From assembly GCA_036172665.1 (NCBI GenBank), contig CM069872.1, positions 40,224,101 through 40,288,100 on the forward strand: a stretch of DNA of 64,000 bases, written 5' to 3'. Source of the DNA: Prosopocoilus inquinatus. Its lineage: Eukaryota > Arthropoda > Insecta > Coleoptera > Lucanidae. Under the pieces are notes generated by a model that saw only the letters and a program-made list of their open reading frames with translations, searched no databases and was not told the origin of the DNA. The translations under genes and the position numbers were made by a program. The number at the start of each line of letters is the position of its first letter. The stretch's first letter is position 1. Positions 43,160 to 54,155 of this stretch are shown here, one piece after another.

Positions 43160-44640
43160 AGTGCAATAATTGTCTTTCCTGTACATTCAAACAAAATGAA
43201 GTTTAGGCACTAAAAAAATGAATTTTAAACGCATATGAAGGGCTCACATATGTGCAAAATAGGCACAAATAAAGTATAAATAGTCTCCAAATTATTATTA
43301 CTCTTATATTTTATTCTAATTATTATTTTCAGAAAGCTGACTCCGAAAGAACTGATCATCCTGAATGTTTTTCTAAAAATTGTTTAAAAATTTAATTTCT
43401 CAGAGGAATATTAATTGTTGTCGCAAATACTTGACACTAGTCTATAAACCGATCTTGGTTTCAGAAATAGATTACGTAAGAAATGTCCGATGAACTGATG
43501 ATTGATTCGGTTAATATTAGTTTGATGCAATATTGTATTTTCGTGCTGCTACACCTGATACTTTTATATCATTCCCTATCTTCTAAGTAAGACGTATAAT
43601 AGCATCAAACGTGAGAAAAATTTTAACTCTGCCCTCTGCATGCTTGGCAAAAAAAATACTTTACTGATTTACCGTCAGTGCAAAACAAGGTGAATGTTTA
43701 ATCCATTCTTGAATTAAAAAAAGAAAAAACTTTTTTGCTATTTCTTTGACACTTTTATAAAAATTCGAAGTTATCTGTTTGGAATCGTTTAAGTAATTAT
43801 ATAACACAGATAAATTTCCTACAAGTGGGAAAATTTACTAAATGGGGTGAAAGAGACACTGGATTTTTTTTTATCCAAGTCGACTCCTAAATAAAAATCA
43901 AACGGACAACCAAGCAGCTCAGCTTATATCAAAGAAAACATTTACAGAAACAAAGGTAAAGATAGTTGTTTCATTATTTTGAAAAAAAAGCTGCAATTCT
44001 TACCTTCAAGGGCTGTCCACAGAGTACGTACAAGATTCTGATAAATTGTTGCGGTGGAGATAGGCCTTTATGTATAAATACGTAAAAATAGGCATCATAA
44101 AACTTTACCCTTTGAACACTAACTACTTGAAACATGTTTATGGCCAGGCCCTATCAAAATCTAACAAATAGAAAAAGGCAAATGCCTAAACTTTCGCAGT
44201 CTGGTGATAAGAAAAGAAGTTTGCCAGCACAGATGTTCTTTTCTTAAGATGTTATTATAATATTATTCATTCCACTAAATGATAAATGAACAAGAAATCA
44301 TTTATAGTTAATTTGTTGCAATTAGTTTCTATATGCGGTTTTCATACATTTGTTTAAATTGTGTTTAATGTCTAATTATTTTTTTTTGTTTTGTCGTAAA
44401 ATAAAAAGACGGAATAATTTAATTGTACGTGCATTTAAAACACGAACTTTGTGTGAACTGCGACAATAAAACAGGCCACTCACTGTGAAACATGCTGGGC
44501 AACATGTTCGACATGACCGTCAAAATGGGATCCTTGTTTCACTTCGATTTTATGACCGACTGTGACACTTTACAGTCATTTGTAATTACAGAATTTCAGT
44601 TTGACTGTTATTTTATCAAAGAAAACTCACTCTAAATTTA
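43160..44640. other. AT-rich intergenic DNA
   Basis: No gene recognised. 44.50-44.60 kb contains GACCGTCA-type motifs similar to those at 23.1 kb. Confidence 0.4.
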
Positions 44641-44651
44641 AAAACCACTTA

Positions 44652-44706
44652 CATCCTGCTTGTACACAACCGATGATTATCAAAACTGACGCACTTGTTG
44701 AATACA
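44652..44706 (-). CDS. orphan takeout first exon (signal peptide) with promoter
   Basis: 55-nt exon from ATG at 44706 to a consensus donor (GCAGGAT/gtaagt), encoding MYSTSASVLIIIGCVQAG, nearly parallel to exon 1 of gene 6 (MYSASVTILLITGCVKVG), with identical length and phase. A TATATAAG box is 69 bp upstream. No exons 2-6 lie between here and gene 6's own exon 1. It may be an alternative first exon for gene 6, the leftover of a deleted paralogue, or the displaced start of gene 7. Confidence 0.7.
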
Positions 44707-44774
44707 TTCTAAACAACTCGCAGGATTTCGACTGCGTGACACAGGAATGTGCTTCAAGGAAAAATGTTGTAAAG

Positions 44775-44782
44775 CTTATATA
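44775..44782 (-). promoter_or_regulatory. TATA box of the orphan takeout exon
   Basis: TATATAAG on the minus strand, identical to the octamer upstream of gene 6. Confidence 0.55.
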
Positions 44783-44789
44783 GTAGTCA

Positions 44790-45980
44790 GTGGAACCTTG
44801 AACTATGTATTTATTTAGTCTATTTTATGATAATTTCTACAATAAAATCATTTGTTGATATTGAAGAGCGATTTTCCAATAACTTTTTAATGCTTTTGTT
44901 AAAACGAGTTTAATCTTTAATTATGTGATCGTTTTTCTTGTTCCATCGTCGCGTCGCATAAATTAATGTAACTAATTTACATAATAAATAATCATTCGTC
45001 TGCATTTAAGTAAGTCATTAATTATTATAGTGTCAACTTCTGCTGTGGCAACAAAATGATTGCAGAACATTTTCATTATTAGCCACAAGAAGTTGAATGT
45101 GACATTCTACTTTAGAGTGAATAGAAGTAATTATTTTATAATGTATAAACGGAAGTCAGTGCAATCTGCACGAACCGTTTCTTTTTTCTTAAACAGTAAA
45201 ATTTAGAAATTTTTAGCTTTAATAAGACGTTTGTTTTGACTTGGTTTGCAAAAATTTACCAAACTCCAAACTCTTGTTAAAACAAGAACTGCGAAAACGG
45301 AGGTTCGTTTAACCTTCCTTTGTATTCATCCAACCTTAACTTTGAAAATTTTCCCCAACATGGAAATCGTGCTAAAAATAATTCCAGTAAAAGCAATAAT
45401 ATAATTAATAGCTTACTTTCTTTTTGTGTGTCCTCCTATTATAAGGTTTTTATGAAGTTCTTTTTTCTATAAAAATAGAATCTTAACAGAATTATGAATA
45501 AAATACTCCTAATATAAAACACTTACCTTGAAGAATGCATTATGATTAATTACTTTTTAAATCATATTTTACATGCATTAATAGGAAACTGGTGTGTATT
45601 TGTTAATTATCCAATTATCTAATTTGTGGATAATAATATATGACATAAACAAAGTGAAAATGATATAAAAACGCAAATACCTACACAAAGACGCACACTG
45701 TCATTAGAACATTCTTACTTCAGGCTGATGATTTTCTTTACCTTCGATCCAAAAGAAAACGATTCGCAATGTTTAACCAGGTGTCGAAACTTTGCAAAAT
45801 ATTAAACAATTCGAATTAATGAACAAAACATGCTTCTTCTTCTTCTTCATGGCGTACAGCAATGAAGCTATTTCAACCATACCAAAACATGCTTTATCTA
45901 AGCCAGTCTAAACAATCGCCAACTTACGATTACTATTTTAACATACAGAAAATTGTACCAAGTCACTAAAATTAAAACTT
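44790..45980. other. AT-rich intergenic DNA
   Basis: No gene, repeat or RNA recognised. Confidence 0.4.
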
Positions 45981-45989
45981 TCTCCAGAA

Positions 45990-46601
45990 ATCTAGTTGAT
46001 ATATCCAAAACAGCGACAAACAGCAAATCTGGAAACAATTTCGTATTACCCACTTAGATTAAACCTTAATCCTAATCGCAATATAAGCCTATCTTCCTTT
46101 CTCCTCAAATCAATGGAGAAAATCCTAGATAACAAAATTAGAAATGAACTGACCAGTAAAGCTCCATTTCATCTCAAGCAATTTGCCTACCAACCAAGCA
46201 AATCCACAGTAGATGCACTTTACAATCTTGTGAAAAATCTATTACGGCAAAAGAAATTGCTGTTGGCATTTTTATAAATGGATAAAGGGTGCCTTTGAAA
46301 ACACGTCATTTAAATCTATAGAAAAAGCTGCCATAAAAAGTGGCATAGATCTACCGACAATTCGGTGGATCACAACAAAGCTGGAAAGTCGCACAGTGAC
46401 GGCTGCATTAGGAGAGGTAGAAACGACACTAACCACAGCAAAGGACTTTCCATAAGATGGAGTTTTATCGCCGCTGCTATGGACTATAGTCGTCCTATAG
46501 ACGACATACTGAGAGGTCATCAGGTTCTTGGTTACGTGGATGACATAGTCGTACTGATCAGAGGGAACCATAAGCCCTAAAAAACACCATACTTAGGAGT
46601 A
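45990..46601 (+). pseudogene. LINE reverse transcriptase fingers and palm (copy 2, left part)
   Basis: The plus strand reads NISLSSFLLKSMEKILDNKI, FAYQPSKSTVDALYNLVK, then KGAFENTSFKSIEKAAIKSG, RWITTKLESRTVTAALG, a degenerate GVLSPLLW block and GYVDDIVVLIRG (YxDD catalytic box). These are the fingers and palm of an I/Loa-like reverse transcriptase. The reading ends at the 3.1-kb insertion starting at 46602, just after TPYLGV. About 70 residues between the catalytic box and YLGV are missing, so the copy also carries a deletion. Confidence 0.75.
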
Positions 46602-47022
46602 CTGATGGTCGAAAAATAGTATTCGAATGAAATTATTATTCGATTAAAATCACAAGTCGAATGAAATCAGTATTCAAATAAAATTAATATTCGAATAAAA
46701 TAGTATTCGAATCAGTTTTGTATTCGAATGAAAATAGTATTCTAGAGGGAAGTCGTATTCGAATAAAAGCAGAATTCAAATGAAAATAGCAGTCGGTACT
46801 CGAGTTCCCCGAATAGTTTGACCGTGATGACATTTTATTTGTAACTCACATAAACCTTTTTGATAGCCATTTGATAATTTTGCGCGCAACGAAATTTCGC
46901 AATGGTCACTTTTCCGAAGAAATACGTTTTTAAATAAATAAATAAATTGTTCTATCGAAGGGATAACAAAACAGTCGTTGCTTATTAAGCAACACGTCGT
47001 CAAAAACTTTTTATTAATTTAT

Positions 47023-47478
47023 GGTATTTATATCGTAAATGGAAAAAAATTGAATTTTCTTGTATTATAAATAGCGTGTAAATTAATTCTTAAAATTATT
47101 ATTTACATTTAATTACTACACAGAAATATTATTGAATGAAAGTAGTAACAGAACGGGAATGAGTAGATAGTAAATTTAAAATGTTGGGACTTTTTTGAAC
47201 TTTTGAACAATAATAGTATTAGAATATAAATTTAACTTTTAAATTGATATAGCAAGTAAGTAAAGTTCGAGGAAAAGTAAATAATAATTTTAAGAATTAA
47301 TTTTATACGCAGAAGACCATTACAACATACTTAATTTTGATCGTAAATTAATTCGCATTCATTTCCAAAATGCAGAGACAATTTTTCTTGTAAAACTAAT
47401 ATAAATTTAAGACAGGTACACGCTGTTTATAATACAAGCAAATTCAATTACTTTTTCTATTTACGATATAAATACCGA
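47023..47478. repeat. inverted-repeat element inside the foldback
   Basis: Arms of about 58 bp: GGTATTTATATCGTAAATGG through TATTATAAATAGCGTGTA at the left and the inverse at 47421-47478. The interior is AT-rich with a second inverted pair (TAATTCTTAAAATTATTATT). Confidence 0.75.
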
Positions 47479-47490
47479 ACATATAAAATA

Positions 47491-48555
47491 GCGACATCTT
47501 ACTATCGCTTTTTGACCATTGCAACATTGCAGTAGGATAGACAAATTGAAGCGAGATTTGCTCCTAATGAGTCCCCCATGCAAGGCGGCCATGCTTGCTG
47601 TCCAAGCATAATGAAAGATTTTAGAAAAATTTTGTGCAAATCGTTTTTGATTGCAGTGAGAACCTCGAGCAGCCTCTGGACAGCTGTTTCAGCCCTGCTT
47701 TTGGCTTCTTCAGCAGAAACGTAGCTCGACATTCCCACTGCAGACCAAAAACGACTTGCCCAATTTATTCGCAAATGCGATGTAAGAATGATGAACATAT
47801 AAAATAGCGACATCTTACTATCGCTTTTTGACCTAACATTGCAGTAGGATAGACAAATTGAAGCGGGATTTGCTCCTAATGAGTCCCCCATGCAAGGCGG
47901 CCATGCTTGCTGTCAAAGCATAATGAAAGATTTTAGAAAAATGTTGTGCAAATCGTTTTTGATTGCAGTGAGAACCTCGAGCAGCCTCTGGACAGCTGTT
48001 TCATCCCTGCTTGGGGCTTCTTCAGCAGAAACGTAGCTCGACATTCCCACTGCAGACCAAAAACGACTTGCCCAATTTATTCGCAAATGCGATGTAAGAA
48101 TGATGAACATATAAAATAGCGACATCTTACTATCGCTTTTTGCCCTAACATTGCAGTAGGATAGACAAATTGAAGCGGGATTTGCTCCTAATGAGTCCCC
48201 CATGCAAGGCGGCCATGCTTGCTGTCAAAGCATAATGAAAGATTTTAGAAAAATGTTGTGCAAATCGTTTTTGATTGCAGTGAGAACCTCGAGCAGCCTC
48301 TGGACAGCTGTTTCAGCCCTGCTTGGGGCTTCTTCAGCAGAAACGTAGCTCGACATTCCCACTGCAGACCAAAAACGACTTGCCCAATTTATTCGCAAAT
48401 GCGATGTAAGAATGATGAACATATAAAATAGCGACATCTTACTATCGCTTCTTGACCTAACATTGCAGTAGGATAGACAAATTGAAGCGGGATTTGCTCC
48501 TAATGAGTCCCCCATGCAAGGCGGCCATGCTTGCTGTCAAAGCATAATGAAAGAT
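47491..48555 (-). repeat. 312-bp tandem repeat array, about 3.4 units
   Basis: Monomer starts (GCGACATCTTACTATCGCTT) at 47491, 47807, 48119 and 48431, giving periods of 316, 312 and 312 bp with only a few differences between units. Each full unit contains, on the minus strand, the same 96-codon open frame from MGDSLGANPASICLSYC to TAIKND..FLKSFIML. 312 is divisible by three, so the frame recurs in register; the first unit lost a stop, giving 129 codons. Function unknown. Confidence 0.92.
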
Positions 48556-48806
48556 TTTAGCAAGCATGGCCGCCTTGCATGGGGGACTCATTAGGAGCAA
48601 ATCCCGCTTCAATTTGTCTATCCTACTGCAATGTTAGGTCAAAAAGCGATAGTAAGATGTCGCTATTTTATATGTTCATCATTCTTACATCGCATTTGCG
48701 AATAAATTGGGCAAGTCGTTTTTGGTCTGCAGTGGGAATGTCGAGCTACGTTTCTGCTGAAGAAGCCCCAAGCAGGGCTGAAACAGCTGTCCAGAGGCTG
48801 CTCAAG
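48556..48806 (+). repeat. inverted unit of the 312-bp repeat
   Basis: Partial monomer in opposite orientation, directly abutting the array at AGCAAGCATGGCCGCCTTGC, which makes the junction around 48550 a large palindrome. Confidence 0.9.
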
Positions 48807-48832
48807 GTAAATCAATAAAAAGTTTATGACGA

Positions 48833-49240
48833 TGCGTCAGCACGTAACCTTAATAAGTAAGGATAGGATTAAAAGAAGTACACGCCATCGTTTCAGTAGC
48901 GCCGTAAAAATGCATCGAACAGGTACATCGTGTAATAGGACGGTGAAAATAATTTTTGGCGTTCTTACTGTATGATGCAATGTGGCGATATATTCCGGAG
49001 GTACAATTGGTCAACTAATTACTCTAAAAATCTTTACACATTGAAACAACAAGAGTTGATTGTATAACTGTAATTTTTTATTGCGGCAATATTGCTCTGT
49101 TTTTTGTTATACTGAGTAACACAATTGCTGTAACGGCGTTAATCGTCTCCGCCGTCCTCGCGTTTGTTAACACGCTACGGTCTAATATCTTATATTGCCC
49201 GCTTCATTAGAATTTGAACCGCGCAAAATATATTTCCGCG
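48833..49240. other. unpaired interior of the foldback element
   Basis: About 400 bp present only on the right side of the element (the left arm passes directly from the 46990 to the 47015 region). No open frame or known motif. Confidence 0.45.
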
Positions 49241-49685
49241 ATATACATATATTAATAAGCAACGACAGTTTGCAGATTTTGTATTCCCTTCGATAGAACA
49301 ATTTATTTATTTATTTAAAAACGTATTTCTTCGGAAAAGTGATCATTGTGAAATTTCGTTGCGCGCCAAATTATCAAATGGCTATCAAAAATGTTTATGT
49401 GCGTTATAAATAAAATGTCACGGTCAAAGCACTCGGTTGTACGTGGAACTCGAGTACCGACTGCTATTTTCATTCGAATTCTGCTTTTATTCGAATACGA
49501 CTTCCCTTTCGAATACTATTTTCATTCGAATACGAAATTAATTCGAATACGAAATTCATTCCAATACTCATTTCATTCGAATACTATTTTATTCGGATAT
49601 TAATTTTATTCGATTACTAATTTCATTCGACTTCTGATTTTATTCGAATACTAATTTCATTCAAATACTATTTGTCGCTCATCAC

Positions 49686-51136
49686 TACTTAGGAGTAACC
49701 CTGGATACGCTACTGAACTGGAAACCACATGTCGATAGAGCAGTTTCAAAGGCAACGATATCTTTTTGGGAATGTCGTAAACTCTTTGGTAAAACATGGG
49801 ATCTGAAACCGCGAATGACTCAATGATCATATACGGCAATAATAAGACCCATAGTTACTTATGTCTCTTTAGTGTGGTGAATAAAGACCAGCAAGGCAAC
49901 TACGCAAAATAAACTTGCACGGACTAGCGTGTTTGGCCTTGAACGTTTCCCCAACAGTAGTTCTGGAAGTCTTGCTGGACATACCTCCACTCCACTTGCA
50001 GGTGCAGAGGCGAACATGCAAGCTTCTTTGAGACTAATTCGGACTAGTAAGTTCAAACCAGATGACCGCACGGGACATCTAGGAATACTGGATTTTTGGA
50101 AGTCATAACTATTAGAAAAGCCTTCAGACATGATGCCAAAAGTGTTTGACTCTGATAGACCTTATAAAGTGGACATTAGTAGCGACCATGCGGTCAAAAG
50201 CCTAATTACACAGTCAGGTAACAATGCCTCCATCACCATCATCTGTTGCACGGATGGATCAACGATTACAAAGGGGACAGGCGCAGGCATTTACGGCCCC
50301 AAGTACCAGGCTTTAATAGCCTTAAGCATCACCCCAACAATCATCAAGCTGAAACACTTGAATAAATCTAAGTGCCCAGGAATACCTGAGAAGGAACATA
50401 AAGAGCAAAAAGATATGGATATGTATTGTCTGATAGCCAAGCAACTATAAAGGCACTCAAGGCGTATTACACTGAGTCCCTTTCCTTATTGGAATGCAAG
50501 CAATCCCTCAAAGAACCAGCAAAGGGCAACAAAATTACTCTAACATGTATACAAAGTAATGAGAATACAGAGGGGAACAAGAAAGCCATCAAACTTGCTA
50601 GTGCTGGTTCTGAAGCTTCGGCCATAGGTCGCGAACCTTACTTTAGTCTATGCAAGACACTGTCGAAAAGAGACTGAAAGGTGGATAGAAAGAAAAAAAA
50701 GTATCCTACTGGAATAATATTCCAGGAAAATGATAGGCGAAGATGTTCATCAGTCGCTCGCCCAAAACTGCCCAAAATCTTCTACTTTTAACAAAGAAAA
50801 AATTAAAGACTATTACAGGTCTTTTTACTGGTAATTGCCCTGAGAGGTACCACCTTAACAAAATGAGCCTGGCAGAAAGTGAAACATGCAGATTATGTGA
50901 ATCTGAAACTGAAACAGTTGAACACATGCTTTGCAAATGCGTAACACTAGCTAAAATTCGACTTAGTTACTTAAACAGTGTGAATCCGACACTTGAGGAA
51001 GTAAAAGTTTTTGGTAACCTTCTGCACTTCGTTGCAAAGATAGGGTTTCTAGGAAATTAATTATTCCTATGGTCTGATCAAATTTTGGTCGCGGTTCTGT
51101 GAGGCTACTTCGTCCCCATAATACAATACAATATAT
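49686..51136 (+). pseudogene. LINE 3' part with RNase H domain (copy 2, right part)
   Basis: Continues the LINE broken at 46601. It has YLGVTLD-like start, WECRKLFGKTWDLKPRM, TVVLEVLLDIPPLHLQVQ in patched frames, an RNase H core (CTDGSTITKGTGAGIYGPKY, then VLSDSQATIKALK) and the CRLCESETETVEHMLCKC knuckle, with an ACAAT-repeat tail to about 51.13 kb. Collinear with copy 1 at 37.2-38.65 kb. Numerous frameshifts. Confidence 0.8.
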
Positions 51137-51307
51137 TAAACCTTCCTTTCAAACGTAAGATAACACTTATCCTTTTTGCAATAAAACCAACTTATCTGTT
51201 GACATTATTGATGATATGATTTTTAAAACATTTCATGAAGTACAAAAAAATCTATTTATAATGATATACTACAAATAATAACAGTCAATTATTCCAAATT
51301 AATAAGG

Positions 51308-52353
51308 TCAAGGCAAATATATTTCATTCTTGGGTACTTTGGTGAGAATGTTCTTAAGGACATTATCCACAATTCCGCCAAATGTTTTCACAACGACGGG
51401 ATGCAATTCTGTTTCAAAGGCTTCCCAATTCTCGTTCAGGAACGCGTTCATTTCATCACCTGAGGAAGAGGTTAAAGGATTATAAGCTATGGCTTATAGT
51501 TTTTAATCAAACCTAATCGTTTATCACCGCCGAAAAGGTTATCGAATTTGTAATACGTCCTCTGGAATTCAAGCTTGCCTTTCGAGCCGACAAAGTCGAG
51601 GTAATGTTTTCCGTCTTTCTCCACCTCCTTATATGTCATTGTGTACGTGTAGACTGGTTTAGCTAAAATGGGGAATATTATGATTCAAGAAAAGGTAATT
51701 ACTAATCGGCTGTTACTGTAAGTAATGTTAGTACGTCCTTGACCACTTATTGAAAGTACTAGAATTCGCCCCTTGATCTCATAGTTTCCTGTGAAGTCGC
51801 AAACATCAGCTGCTAACTTAAACGACCATTCCTTTGCTTTATCGTCGATGCTGTAATTCGGAAATTTCCTTTTAAATTAGGCTGTGGTTACGATAGATGC
51901 GTGCTCTGGTAACCAAATGGTTGAACATCATACTCGTGCGTGGTCGAACAAACGATTCAAATACATTTGAGTATATGAAGCGCTTGGTTTGTAACCGTTT
52001 CCGTAGTCAGAATACGCATCCAGTGTAATCACAGCCTTAATCGCAAGGCAAATGCTAAAAACTTACGTCATCTTGGTGATGGTTGCTCCGCTCAGTACAT
52101 TCGAAATAATATCAGTGAATTTCATTTGTAGATTTTGGCCATCGACGGTAACTGTGGATACTTGAGCGGGGGTGAGATTCGGAATTTTGAAAGCCTTGTC
52201 TCCTAAAACATAATAATTGTAACTGGGTTTTTTCAGTGAAAGAAGAAAAGACAGCCGTACCTTTGATAATAACTGGAAACGCTTCTCTTGCACGTTTGAG
52301 TGCACACTCATTTAGTTTAGGGTCGGAAAGGCTGCACGGTTTAAATAATGGAG
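51308..52353 (-). CDS. takeout/JHBP-family gene 7, exons 2-6 only (first exon not found)
   Basis: Exons 52261-52353, 52067-52202, 51717-51850, 51513-51662, 51308-51459; 665 nt, about 221 residues, all frames open and GT-AG splice sites intact. Close paralogue of gene 6: PCSLSDPKLNEC in exon 2, KPVYTYTMTYKEV in exon 5 without the usual Cys, FLNENW and PKNEIYLP in exon 6. It has an extra Cys (ADVCDF) in exon 4. No signal-peptide exon with matching phase is visible from 52354 to the end of the window; the only spare one is on the wrong side, at 44.65 kb. Either exon 1 lies more than 11.6 kb upstream or the gene is headless. The intact frame argues for recent or continuing function. Confidence 0.85.
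51880..52036. mobile_element. MITE in gene 7 intron 3 (TTA duplication)
   Basis: 157 bp. GGCTGTGGTTACGATAGATG is inverted at the right (CATCCAGTGTAATCACAGCC). Flanked by TTA at 51877-51879 and 52037-52039. Absent from the matching 56-bp intron of gene 6. Confidence 0.85.
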
Positions 52354-52888
52354 CTGTAATAAAATCGCCAAATTCAGCAAGCATTTAACTCGAATTATAA
52401 TTTAAAAGTTATTATTTTCTTTAGCTTATCTTGAATTTCAAAAAAGCCACTTGATTTTTTTCTGTTAACATTTCTGCTAGTAAATTCTTTCTTAAGCTGA
52501 AAAATTTAGAAAGTGCAAAAGCGTACGCAACAAGAAATAATTAGAATAGAAATAATTTAAAGCCGAGCAGTTCTTTTTCTGTTGGAAACGTCCCATTGCT
52601 TTTCCCTAAAATTATAAAAGTTGGTCAATTATTTAATTTCTTTTATGTGGGATTCAATTCTGATGTGATGTCAAAGGATTCGAAGTAATATTTCAGTGTT
52701 GCCAAGTGACGAGTTTTTCCCTAAGATTTAAGGAACATTTCAGGTGGTCGAGAATTTTTTCTTCATTTAGTTCCATTTGGTTAAAGTTTTGTATAAAAAA
52801 AATAATTAAGCAATTATTTTAATCCAAAATTAAATATTATCCGAAAGAAAACTCTGTTGTCTTATTGTAATTATAAATATTTACATAT
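52354..52888. other. AT-rich DNA upstream of gene 7
   Basis: No TATA box, start codon with signal peptide or donor of the takeout type was found here. Confidence 0.5.
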
Positions 52889-53061
52889 ACAGGATGAGTG
52901 GGGAGGAATGGGACAAACTTCAGAAATGTATTGTACACATGAAACAAAAAGTAAAAAAAAACTCAAATGTTGTAATTTGATTTTCATTCGTTTTAATAAA
53001 ATACCTAACAAAATATTTCTTTTTCTCAATTGAAGTATTAACAACAGAAGATTCTCTAGTA

Positions 53062-54155
53062 TACAGGGTTACAACTAATTAAAGGGCCACTATGGGGATC
53101 TCGTAAACTAAGATGGTTAAAATATAGAAAAATTGCGCTATCTTGAGGTCTAAAAAAATATGCAAGATAAAGTTTTTCTATTTTCATTCGTTTTTGAAAT
53201 ATCTTCAAAAAACTGAAAATTCTCATGTTCGAAAATCTCGAATATCTTCTTTATTTCTTAAGATAGAATCATAAAATTCGATGTTTTTACATTAAACTCG
53301 ATGGACAACCTAATGCAGTTCGAACAAATAGGTTAAGATTGACAGTTTCGTAGATATGACTGTCAACTGTTTCTTTTCTTCTTGACACTACCATAGATAT
53401 TCATAGCACGTGATGTAGAAATAATTTTTGAATTCGACGATATGAACATTTATGCTTTTGTTTTGAAATAAAATATTAGGTTACTAACAATTTTTTTATA
53501 AAAATTTTGTGCAAATCGTTTTTGATTGCAGTAAGAACCTCGAGCAGCCTCTGGACAGCTGTTAGGTCAAAAAGCGATAGTAAGATGTCGCTATTTTATA
53601 TGTTCAATTTTTTTACAGTAATTTTTTTATGTAAAAATGTAAATAAGTACCATAATTGAGTAAGATTTATTATTTTAATAATAACACGCCTACTAGATAT
53701 ACCAATTTTCTTAATATTTTGTAGTATCTGGATATTTTGCTTTAAAACAAAAGCATAAGTGTATCGTATGGCCGTATTCAGATTTTATATCACGTGGTAT
53801 GAATACCCAAGGTAGCGTCCATAAGAAAAAAGACAGTTGACTGTCGTATCTGCGAAACTGTCAATCCTAACCTATTTCTTCGGACTCTATTAGATTGCTC
53901 ATCGAATTTAACACAAAAGTATCGAATTTAATAATTCTATTTTAATAAATAAGGAAGATATTCGAGATTTTCGAAAATTAGAATTCTCAGTTTTTGAAGA
54001 TATTTCAGAAACGAATCGAGGTAGAAAAGATTTTTTTTTTGAATATTTTGATAGGCTCCAAAATAACGCAACTTTTTTTGTAATTTAACCATCTTTGTAT
54101 CTCTTATATTTTACGAGATCCCCATGATGGTTACTTAATTAGTTGTAACTCTGTA
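53062..54155. mobile_element. inner foldback element (~400-bp arms)
   Basis: Left arm 53062 to about 53490, right arm about 53750-54155. The ends TACAGGGTTACAACTAATTA and, inverted, TACAGAGTTACAACTAATTA are each preceded by TA. The arms share ATGGGGATCTCGTA, TTTGAAGATATTTC-type, CAATCCTAACCTATTT-type and ATCACGTG blocks in mirror order. The loop carries a chimeric piece of the 312-bp repeat. Confidence 0.8.
53505..53607. repeat. chimeric fragment of the 312-bp repeat
   Basis: About 55 bp in minus orientation (GCAAATCGTTTTTGATTGCA through GGACAGCTGT) joined directly to about 45 bp in plus orientation (TAGGTCAAAAAGCGATAGTA through ATATGTTC). Confidence 0.8.

Larger units (their letters stand above)
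46602..49685. mobile_element. 3.1-kb foldback-like composite element carrying a satellite array
   Basis: Flanked by TACTTAGGAGTA at 46590-46601 and 49686-49697, a duplicated target inside the LINE. Termini CTGATGGTCGAAAAATAGTA and, inverted, GTGATGAGCGACAAATAGTA lead into about 400-bp arms (46602-47000 and about 49250-49685). The outer arm parts are short irregular tandem repeats of ATTCGAATA-like units, as in Drosophila Foldback elements. The inner arm parts are unique sequence (TTCTTCGGAAAAGTGA against its inverse). The interior holds another inverted repeat (47023-47478) and the 312-bp repeat array. No transposase gene, so it is non-autonomous. Confidence 0.8.

Noticed and set aside
47502..48515. 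Three 96-129 codon frames as separate host genes
   Set aside because: They are register copies of one tandem repeat monomer; no promoter, signal or splice structure.
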